In this document: piece by piece, positions 1 through 7,193 of the stretch | How positions within the stretch are numbered: position 1 is the stretch's first letter | How the letters are laid out: each line of letters begins with the position of its first letter | Source: Alphaproteobacteria bacterium | GTDB taxonomy: Bacteria; Pseudomonadota; Alphaproteobacteria; Puniceispirillales; Puniceispirillaceae | Direction: 5' to 3' | Length of the DNA stretch: 10,029 nt | Assembly: GCA_022425565.1 (NCBI GenBank) | Contig: JAKMFG010000114.1 | Location: 1-10,029 of the forward strand | Program-made: the position numbers and the translations under genes | Notes under the pieces: model-generated | Told to the model about the DNA's origin: nothing | Seen by the model: only the letters and a program-made list of their open reading frames with translations | The model's database searches: none

Positions 1-275
1 CAATTTCGCCACAAAAACTTGTCTATTCAATTTATACAACGACGCCTTTGCCAACAGACCTATCTGAAAAACAAGTATCGCAGCGGCGCCAACCAGCACA
101 CAGTTTTTGATGTGACGGTTAAGGGCATTGTTGAACAAAAGTTGCGCAAAATAAGCCGTCATTAATGATACGGGGACAGCCAAAATCAGTGCCTGTCGGC
201 TATCCCAATCATAAACACGCAATAACGCATCATTGTTTGGTTTTTACGAGCTTCATTTGACATTCCTGCGCCCAT
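1..275 (-). CDS. Partial, frame-broken small membrane protein, unrecognised
   Basis: I do not recognise this protein. An ATG at 275-273 is preceded at 10 nt by AGAAGG (291-286). It opens MGAGMSNEARK, then the frame is lost at an A5 run (241-245); the unshifted frame soon stops. One more A in that run (or a -1 slip) joins it to an 80-codon open frame from position 240 down to 1 that runs off the window. That frame reads from PNNDALLRVYDWDS into two likely membrane segments, ALILAVPVSLMTAYFAQLLF and, after a polar loop NNALNRHIKN, CVLVGAAAILVFQIGLLA, followed by a basic stretch. The good ribosome site, the long open frame and the membrane-like composition argue for a real gene. The break may be a genuine mutation or a homopolymer sequencing error. 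It lies 40 nt downstream of guaA on the same strand, and its GC (about 42%) is far below its neighbours, suggesting foreign origin. No terminator is visible between it and guaA. Confidence 0.55.
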
Positions 276-285
276 ACTTTGATGA

Positions 286-291
286 CCTTCT
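286..291 (-). promoter_or_regulatory. Shine-Dalgarno of the partial membrane protein
   Basis: AGAAGG on the minus strand, 10 nt before the ATG at 275. It supports that start and the reading that this low-GC stretch is a gene rather than empty intergenic DNA. A second in-frame ATG (263-261) has GCAGGA directly against it, which is too close to be a better site. Confidence 0.5.
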
Positions 292-315
292 TAGGATTAA
301 TGGAAGTTAGTTGAA

Positions 316-335
316 TTACTCCCACTCGATGGTGC
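316..335 (-). other. Candidate integration site: 3' end of guaA
   Basis: The last codons of guaA ([12 protein letters not shown]) form a conserved sequence that site-specific integrases of some genomic islands use as an attachment site, regenerating the gene end on insertion. Here the change from high-GC guaA to about 42% GC sequence occurs within a few bases of the stop codon. I found no second copy of the guaA tail within the window; a flanking repeat would lie beyond the left edge. No integrase is visible. This is an inference from composition and known site preference. Confidence 0.3.
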
Positions 336-1863
336 CCGGCGGTTTCGACGTTACGTCATAGACCACGCGGTTGACGCCCTTCACCTCGTTCACGATGCGG
401 GTCGCCACATGCGACAGGAACTCGTGGCTGAAGGCATAGCTGTCGGCCGTCATACCGTCGCTGGAGGTCACCGCCCGCAGCGCGCAGACATATTCATATG
501 AGCGTGCATCACCCATTACCCCGACAGTGCGAACCGGCAGCAGCACCGCAAAGGCCTGCCAGATCTCGTCATAGAGGCCGGCCTTGCGGATGGCATCGAG
601 ATAGACGGCATCTGCAGCGCGCAGGATATCCAGTTTCTCCACCGTGATTTCGCCGGGCACGCGGATCGCGAGTCCCGGCCCCGGGAACGGATGCCGCCCG
701 ACAAGGCTTTCCGGAAGGCCGAGCTCACGCCCCAGATCGCGCACCTCGTCCTTGAACAGCTCGCGCAGCGGCTCGACAAGGCTGAGCGCCATCTTCTCCG
801 GCAGCCCGCCGACATTGTGATGCGACTTGATCGTCACCGCGTCGCCGCCGGCGGCCGAAATGCTTTCGATGACATCAGGATAGAGGGTGCCCTGTGCCAG
901 GAAGGCCGCGCCCTCGATCTTCTTTGCCTCCTCCTCGAAGACTTCGATGAAACTGGCGCCGATGATCTTGCGCTTCTGTTCCGGGTCTGACACGCCGTCC
1001 AGCTGCCCGAGGAACAGGTCCGAGGCATCGCGGTGGATCAGCGGAATGTTGTAATGCCCGCCGAACAGCGCCAGCACCTCTTCCGCCTCGCCGGCCCGCA
1101 GCAGGCCGTGATCGACAAAGACACAGGTCAGCTGCTCGCCGATCGCTTCATGGATCAGCACTGCCGCCACCGAGGAATCCACCCCGCCCGACAGCCCGCA
1201 GATGACCTTGCCGTCTCCCACCTGCGCACGGATCGCCTCGATGGCACGAGCGCGGTATGCGGTCATCGACCAGCTTCCCGAACAGCCGCAGACCCCCAGC
1301 GCGAAGCGCGACAGCAGTGCGCCGCCATCCTCGGTATGGACCACCTCGGGATGGAACTGCACGCCGTAATAGCGGCTTGCGTCATCCGCAACGGCGGCAA
1401 AGGGCGCGCCAGAAGATGTGGCGACAACCCGGAACCCGGGCGGCAGCTCGGCGACATGATCGCCATGGCTCATCCAGACGGTGCGGGTCACACCGGCTGG
1501 CCACAGCCCCTCAAACAGGGCGCAGCTCTCGCCGATCTCAAGGGTGGCGCGGCCGAACTCGCGGCTGGTGCCGGGCTCGACCCGCCCGCCAAGCTGCTGG
1601 CACATGGTCTGCTGGCCATAACAGATGCCGAGAACCGGCACAGCAAGGTCGAACACCTGCTGCGGGGCGCGCGGCGTGTCCGCCATCGCCACAGAATTCG
1701 GCCCGCCCGACAGGATGATCCCGCGCGGCGCGGCAGCGGTGATCTTTGCCGGATCGGTTGTGCAGGGCAGGATTTCGGTATAGACGCCGGCCTCGCGAAG
1801 GCGCCTTGCGATGAGCTGTGTCACCTGCGAGCCGAAATCGATGATCAGAACCGAATCATTCAT
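316..1863 (-). CDS. guaA: GMP synthase (glutamine-hydrolysing)
   Basis: GuaA converts XMP to GMP in the cytosol, using ATP and ammonia from glutamine: the last step of de novo GMP synthesis. The 515 residues match the full family length (E. coli about 525). The N-terminal class I glutamine amidotransferase (about 4-190) has nucleophile Cys81 in GICYGQQ and its partners His171 and Glu173 in FHPE. The ATP-pyrophosphatase domain begins near 200 with the P-loop SGGVDS (225-230). The C-terminal dimerisation domain ends in the typical KPPGTIEWE, so the gene is intact. It starts at ATG 1863, with GGAA five bases upstream. It is the last gene of the guaB-rsmB-guaA run, 48 nt after the methyltransferase, and GuaB supplies its substrate. 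Immediately beyond its stop codon GC content falls abruptly, which may mark an island junction. Identification is secure. Confidence 0.98.
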   Translation of the reverse strand: MNDSVLIIDFGSQVTQLIARRLREAGVYTEILPCTTDPAKITAAAPRGIILSGGPNSVAMADTPRAPQQVFDLAVPVLGICYGQQTMCQQLGGRVEPGTSREFGRATLEIGESCALFEGLWPAGVTRTVWMSHGDHVAELPPGFRVVATSSGAPFAAVADDASRYYGVQFHPEVVHTEDGGALLSRFALGVCGCSGSWSMTAYRARAIEAIRAQVGDGKVICGLSGGVDSSVAAVLIHEAIGEQLTCVFVDHGLLRAGEAEEVLALFGGHYNIPLIHRDASDLFLGQLDGVSDPEQKRKIIGASFIEVFEEEAKKIEGAAFLAQGTLYPDVIESISAAGGDAVTIKSHHNVGGLPEKMALSLVEPLRELFKDEVRDLGRELGLPESLVGRHPFPGPGLAIRVPGEITVEKLDILRAADAVYLDAIRKAGLYDEIWQAFAVLLPVRTVGVMGDARSYEYVCALRAVTSSDGMTADSYAFSHEFLSHVATRIVNEVKGVNRVVYDVTSKPPGTIEWE

Positions 1864-1911
1864 GCCGTTTCCAATTCCCTGTCCTAATGCCCAGTTATGT
1901 CCAGTCGCCTG

Positions 1912-3234
1912 TTACCGCAGCCGCGACTGCAGCACGGCCATGAAAAATCCGTCGGTGCCATCGCGCCCGGGAAGCAGCCGCAGCATGCCGCCCTGTGTCT
2001 GCGGACAATTATCACCGCCAATGACATCCTGCCAGATATCGCTGATTTCAGCGATTTCCAGTTCCGGCGCCTCGGCCAGAATGCGTTCGACCTGCGCTTC
2101 GCCCTCGCTGTGCAGAAGCGAGCAGGTGATATAGACGATGCGCCCGCCCGGCGCGACCATGGCGCGGCCACGATCAAGAAGCGCCGCCTGCTGTCCGCGG
2201 ACATTCGCCAGCACATCTTCATCACACCGCCAGCGCGCATCGACTGATCGGCGCCAGGTGCCAGAGCCGGTACAGGGCGCGTCGATCACCACCCGGTCAA
2301 ATTTGCCGCGATAGCGTTTTACGCCCCAGTCACCCGACACCGCCACGCGCTCGATATTATGGATGCCCGCACGGCGAATGCGAACCGCCCCGCGCTCCAG
2401 CCGCTCGGGGTAGGTGTCCAGCGCGACGATCCGTCCACGGTTTTCCATCGCCGCTGCCATCACCAGCGACTTGCCGGCCGCACCCGCGCAGATGTCGGCA
2501 ACCTGCATGCCGGGCCGCGCATCACAGAGCAGCGCCGCAATCTGGGACGCCTCGTCCTGAATTTCGAACAGCCCGTTGCGGAATTCCTGCGTGTCGTCGG
2601 TACGCACGCGCTTTGTCATACGGATACCCAGCGGTGACAGCTTTGTCAGGTGGCAGGCCATCCCGCGCCCGGCCAGCTTGTCACGCAGCTTGTGCCGGTT
2701 GCTGATTTTCAGCGGGTTGAGGCGGATATCGGCACCGGCCTCGCCGCGCATCGCCACAAGCTCGTCATCCGTGGCATCGCCAAGCGCCGCCTCGGCATCG
2801 GCAAGCAGCGCCTCCGGCCATTCGAGGCGCGTGGCGCGCGGCATGCCGGCATCGTCGAGCTCGCGTCCTTCCAGCTGGTCAATGAACAAGGCCTCTTCAT
2901 CGCTCAGCGCTGGCGGCGCATGCTTCCCGCCGCTAGCAAACAGTGCCTTGACCTCATCCGCAGGCTTGCCATCACCAAGGCAAAGCCCAGCCAGAACCAG
3001 CGCGCGGCCAGTCGCTTCCTGGCCAAGTTCGCCAAGATGCCAGCCAAGCCGCGCCAGCGACCGGTGAACGCCCCAGAACAGCGCGCTGATGGCCTGCCTG
3101 TCGCTCGACCCGGCATAGCGGCGCGCCTGCAACCCGCGACGCAGCGCGGCGCCGGCCGACACCGACGCAATCTCGCCGGGCGGCAATTCGGAAAGGATTT
3201 CTATAACAGCGGCGATGCGGGCTGCTGGGGTCAT
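1912..3234 (-). CDS. rsmB: RsmB/NOP2-family RNA (cytosine-C5) methyltransferase
   Basis: A 440-residue S-adenosylmethionine-dependent RNA m5C methyltransferase, by family probably acting on 16S rRNA (C967 in E. coli RsmB), although the substrate cannot be read from sequence. The N-terminal ~150 residues are helical and poorly conserved, where RsmB carries a NusB-like domain. The catalytic domain follows: QDEASQ (226-231), SAM motif I DICAGAAGKS (247-256), an acidic ribose-binding site LDTYPERLE (272-280), motif IV DAPCTGSGTWRR with Cys321, and motif VI ITCSLLHSEGE with Cys371. Two cysteines, one in each motif, are the family hallmark: Cys371 attacks the base and Cys321 helps release product. 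The start at 3234 lies 23 nt after the guaB stop with only a weak GGAG 11 nt upstream, suggesting coupling to guaB translation. An RsmB-like gene between guaB and guaA is a common alphaproteobacterial arrangement. The exact RsmB name is less certain than the family. Confidence 0.9.
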   Translation of the reverse strand: MTPAARIAAVIEILSELPPGEIASVSAGAALRRGLQARRYAGSSDRQAISALFWGVHRSLARLGWHLGELGQEATGRALVLAGLCLGDGKPADEVKALFASGGKHAPPALSDEEALFIDQLEGRELDDAGMPRATRLEWPEALLADAEAALGDATDDELVAMRGEAGADIRLNPLKISNRHKLRDKLAGRGMACHLTKLSPLGIRMTKRVRTDDTQEFRNGLFEIQDEASQIAALLCDARPGMQVADICAGAAGKSLVMAAAMENRGRIVALDTYPERLERGAVRIRRAGIHNIERVAVSGDWGVKRYRGKFDRVVIDAPCTGSGTWRRSVDARWRCDEDVLANVRGQQAALLDRGRAMVAPGGRIVYITCSLLHSEGEAQVERILAEAPELEIAEISDIWQDVIGGDNCPQTQGGMLRLLPGRDGTDGFFMAVLQSRLR

Positions 3235-3257
3235 GCGCAGGGAAACTCCGGAAACAA

Positions 3258-4789
<1,532 letters not shown>

Positions 4790-4792
4790 CCC

Positions 4793-5608
4793 CTAAATAG
4801 GGGAAAAACCACCCTCCTGGAGTGGGGTGGTGTCATCATCCTCGTCAGCCCTTTCAACGGTCCAGCCACCACGCCCGTGAAAGCCTGTGGCAAGCACATA
4901 GCTCTCGACGGATTCCTGCCGGCTCGCCGCCGGCTTCACATGACGCACCGTGGTGAAATTGGCCTGCAGGATTTCAAGAACGCTTCTCTCAGCACCACCG
5001 CGGAAACATTTCGCGATGAAGAACCCGTCCTCGATCAGCACTTCCAGCGCGAAGTCCAACGCCGCCTCGAGAAGCGCTGTTGTCCGCAGGTGGTCGGTCG
5101 GCCGGTGCCCGGTCGTGGCGGCGGCCAGATCACTCATCACACCATGTGCGCGCCCGCCAACAGCCGTGCGGACCCGGTCCAGCATTTCAGGCTCGGTCAT
5201 ATCGCCGACGAAGATCTCGACACCATCCAGAACATCCGTTTCCAGAAGATCAATCCCGACAAGTTTTGCGCCGCTGCTGCCAAGTTTGCAGCGATCCGCA
5301 ACAATCTGCAGCCAGCCACCGGGCGCACATCCCAGATCGACGATCGCCATGCCGGGCTTCAGCAGCTTGTAGCGGTCATCTATCTGCTCCAGCTTCAAGG
5401 CCGCACGGGACCGGAAGCCGCGGGATTTCGCCTCTGCCACAAAGGGGTCATTCAGCTGGCGCGTCAGCCAGCGCTGGGACGACGGCTTGCGACCACGCAT
5501 CTTCTTCGGCTGGCGCGTGAGTCCTGCATCGCTGCGGTAACTCCGCCCTGACGAACCGCGTGTCGGCGTCTTGCCGCCGCCTGATTTTCCTGCCTGTCTG
5601 CGTGTCAT
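4793..5608 (-). CDS. rlmE: 23S rRNA (uridine-2'-O)-methyltransferase RlmE (FtsJ/RrmJ)
   Basis: RlmE uses S-adenosylmethionine to methylate the 2'-OH of a uridine in the peptidyl-transferase A-loop of 23S rRNA (U2552 in E. coli), a late step in large-subunit assembly. The Rossmann core starts near SQRWLTRQLNDPF (44-56). SAM motif I is DLGCAPGGW (91-99), and VGIDLL (117-122) follows. The K-D-K-E catalytic tetrad can be traced: Lys72 (RAALKLEQI), Asp160 (GVMSDLAA), Lys200 (FFIAKCFRG) and Glu235 (ESVESYVLATGF). At 271 residues it is longer than E. coli RlmE (209). There is a basic, Gly/Ser/Arg/Lys-rich N-terminal extension of about 43 residues and an acidic C-terminal tail (DEDDDT, 256-261). A start at the first ATG is supported only by a weak GAAG upstream, so part of the extension could be untranslated; its low-complexity basic make-up nevertheless looks like a real rRNA-binding tail. 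It precedes guaB on the same strand and diverges from the MATE gene. Confidence 0.93.
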   Translation of the reverse strand: MTRRQAGKSGGGKTPTRGSSGRSYRSDAGLTRQPKKMRGRKPSSQRWLTRQLNDPFVAEAKSRGFRSRAALKLEQIDDRYKLLKPGMAIVDLGCAPGGWLQIVADRCKLGSSGAKLVGIDLLETDVLDGVEIFVGDMTEPEMLDRVRTAVGGRAHGVMSDLAAATTGHRPTDHLRTTALLEAALDFALEVLIEDGFFIAKCFRGGAERSVLEILQANFTTVRHVKPAASRQESVESYVLATGFHGRGGWTVERADEDDDTTPLQEGGFSPI

Positions 5609-5637
5609 AACGTCTTCGTGTCACACTGTCCTGTGCA

Positions 5638-5655
5638 GCGACCAGAGGCGGTCGC
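5638..5655. repeat. Small hairpin in the rlmE leader
   Basis: GCGACC (5638-5643) and GGTCGC (5650-5655) form a perfect 6-bp stem around a 6-nt loop, starting 29 nt upstream of the rlmE ATG. It has no U-tract on either strand, so it is not a terminator. It could be a leader structure or chance in GC-rich DNA. Confidence 0.25.
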
Positions 5656-5705
5656 CGATCTGCTTGCACCCGAATGCTCTACGCGATACCACAATCGGAA
5701 GGGTT

Positions 5706-5720
5706 TTGACATGACGTCAT
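5706..5720 (+). promoter_or_regulatory. TTGACA box overlapping a 10-bp palindrome upstream of the MATE gene
   Basis: A consensus -35 hexamer (5706-5711) shares one base with the perfect palindrome ATGACGTCAT (5711-5720), placing a candidate operator in the -35/-10 spacer 40 nt before the MATE ATG. Repressors of the TetR or MarR type commonly bind such spots in front of efflux genes, but no regulator gene is in the window. The matching -10 is poor. Confidence 0.35.
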
Positions 5721-5759
5721 TGCGCCGTCCGGTTTGGCGCCGGTGACCGAAAGGGTTCC

Positions 5760-7142
5760 ATGGACAGCACTGCGATAAGCTGGCGCGAGCATATTCGCCA
5801 GAACATGCGGCTTGCCGGACCACTGATGATTGGCCAGCTGGCAACCATCGGCATCTGGACAAGCGACACCATCGCCATGGGGTCGATAGACAGCTCAAGC
5901 CTTGCCGCCGGCGCCCTCGCCTCGCGTTATTACCAGCCCTTCTTCTTCCTGGCGCTTGGCATCTCGCTGGCCGTCGGCCCCCTTGTCGCACAGGGAATTG
6001 GTGCCGGCGACAAACGACAGGTGCGGCGTGCCTTTCGCCAGGGCATGGTGATCGCGGTTGCGCTCGGACTGGTCACAGCCCCGTTGCTGCTGTTCGGCGA
6101 GCAGGTCCTGGTGTTGCTGGGGCAGGATCCCGAGCTGGCAGCGACCGGCCAGCCCTTCCTGTTATGGTCGAGCTTCGGCCTGCCTTTCATGTTCCTGTCT
6201 GTCGTGCTGCGGCAGTTCCTGATCTCGCATCAACGCCCTATGCCACAAGTTATCGCGCTGATCATTGCCCTGGCTGCAAATGTGGCGCTGAACGAAGCCT
6301 TCGTGTCCGGGATCGGACCATTTCCGGCGATGGGGCTTGCAGGCATCGCGCTGGCGACGACCATCGTCTATGTGCTGCTCTGTGCTGGCCTTATCGCCTA
6401 TATCGCAATGACCCAACCTTTCCGTGACAGCAAGCCATTCCAGCGGCTGTGGGTGATGGACTGGGCAGTGACGGCACGGCTGCTTAGCATCGGTGTCCCG
6501 ATCGGACTGACCATCGTCGCCGAGGCCGGCATGTTCATCGCGGTCACTTTCCTGATCGGGCTGTTCGGCACGGCGGCACTGGCCGCCGCAGCAATTGCCA
6601 ATCAGATCGCGGCCGTCACCTTCATGATACCCATCGCCATCGCCCAGGCGAGCACTGTCAGGGTCGGCAATTTCGCTGGCGCTGCCGACCGCGCCAACCT
6701 GTCGCGAAGTGCAGGCGCCACCTTCTGGATCGGTGTCGTCGCGACCGCCGCGACCATGGTGATCCTGCTGATCTGGCCGGAATTCCTGATCGGGCTGTTT
6801 CTGACCGGCGAGGACGCCATGTTTGCCGAGGTGATGGCCCTCGCCCTGCCGATGCTGCTGCTGACGGCACTGTTCCAGATTCCTGACGGGGTACAGGCGA
6901 TTGCCATGTCGATCCTTCGCGGGGTGAACGACACCCGCATACCTGCCATCGTCGCCATCTGCAGTTTCTGGATTTCGGGTGTCGCTGTCGGCGCGCTTGC
7001 CGGGTTTTTATTTGGCCTCGGCCCAACCGGCGTCTGGGGAGGACTGCTGCTCGGGCTTAGCGTGGCGTCGCTGATCCTGACCTTGCGGATGCAGCGGGCG
7101 ATGCGGCGCATCCGCGACGGCGGCCGGATTCTGCTGGCCTAG
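5760..7142 (+). CDS. MATE family multidrug/cation efflux protein (NorM-like)
   Basis: An inner-membrane antiporter of the MATE family, which exports cationic drugs, dyes or metabolites in exchange for Na+ or H+; the natural substrate cannot be told from sequence. At 460 residues it has the normal length and about 12 hydrophobic segments in two related halves, the second starting near residue 235. Family signs include SDTIAMGSI (35-43) with Asp36 in the TM1 position where NorM proteins carry a conserved Asp, AANVALNEAF (172-181) resembling the N-P/A-L-N motif, VRVGNFAGAAD (300-310), the second-half counterpart of VGPLVAQGIGAGD (72-84), and RGVNDTRIP (387-395). There is no signal peptide, as expected. 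The ATG at 5760 has AAGGG 4 nt upstream. It diverges from rlmE and is followed 51 nt later by glnE on the same strand, so the two may be co-transcribed. A MATE gene beside rlmE/guaB also occurs in other alphaproteobacteria, to my recollection. Confidence 0.93.
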   Translation: MDSTAISWREHIRQNMRLAGPLMIGQLATIGIWTSDTIAMGSIDSSSLAAGALASRYYQPFFFLALGISLAVGPLVAQGIGAGDKRQVRRAFRQGMVIAVALGLVTAPLLLFGEQVLVLLGQDPELAATGQPFLLWSSFGLPFMFLSVVLRQFLISHQRPMPQVIALIIALAANVALNEAFVSGIGPFPAMGLAGIALATTIVYVLLCAGLIAYIAMTQPFRDSKPFQRLWVMDWAVTARLLSIGVPIGLTIVAEAGMFIAVTFLIGLFGTAALAAAAIANQIAAVTFMIPIAIAQASTVRVGNFAGAADRANLSRSAGATFWIGVVATAATMVILLIWPEFLIGLFLTGEDAMFAEVMALALPMLLLTALFQIPDGVQAIAMSILRGVNDTRIPAIVAICSFWISGVAVGALAGFLFGLGPTGVWGGLLLGLSVASLILTLRMQRAMRRIRDGGRILLA

Positions 7143-7193
7143 GCCGCGAATCAAGGATTTGGACGCCGGGATTTCATTGATTATGATTCTCTC

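Larger units (their letters stand above)
5609..5759. other. Divergent intergenic region between rlmE and the MATE gene
   Basis: These 151 bp must hold the promoters of both divergent genes. On the MATE side a perfect TTGACA (5706-5711) has no good -10 at the usual spacing (CCGGTT at 17 nt), so a weak or activator-dependent promoter is possible. On the rlmE side I found no convincing -35/-10 pair. The palindrome and hairpin it contains are listed separately. Confidence 0.5.

Noticed and set aside
1..315. tRNA, CRISPR repeats, integrase or IS ends in the low-GC stretch
   Set aside because: I searched both strands by eye and saw no cloverleaf, regularly spaced repeats, transposase motifs or terminal inverted repeats.
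1033..1887. A 284-codon plus-strand open frame opposite guaA, and many similar long frames opposite rsmB, guaB, rlmE and in antisense to glnE
   Set aside because: They are antisense shadows of high-GC genes. Their translations are Arg/Ala/His/Pro-rich without motifs, and the opposing frames encode intact, motif-bearing enzymes.
4790..4803. CCCCTAAATAGGGG as an intrinsic terminator of rlmE
   Set aside because: The stem is followed by mixed sequence in the minus direction and by an A-run on the plus strand; no U-tract follows on either transcript. It is kept only as an inverted repeat.
5711..5720. TGACGTCA as a CREB-type element
   Set aside because: That motif has meaning in eukaryotes; here only its palindromic symmetry and position are relevant.
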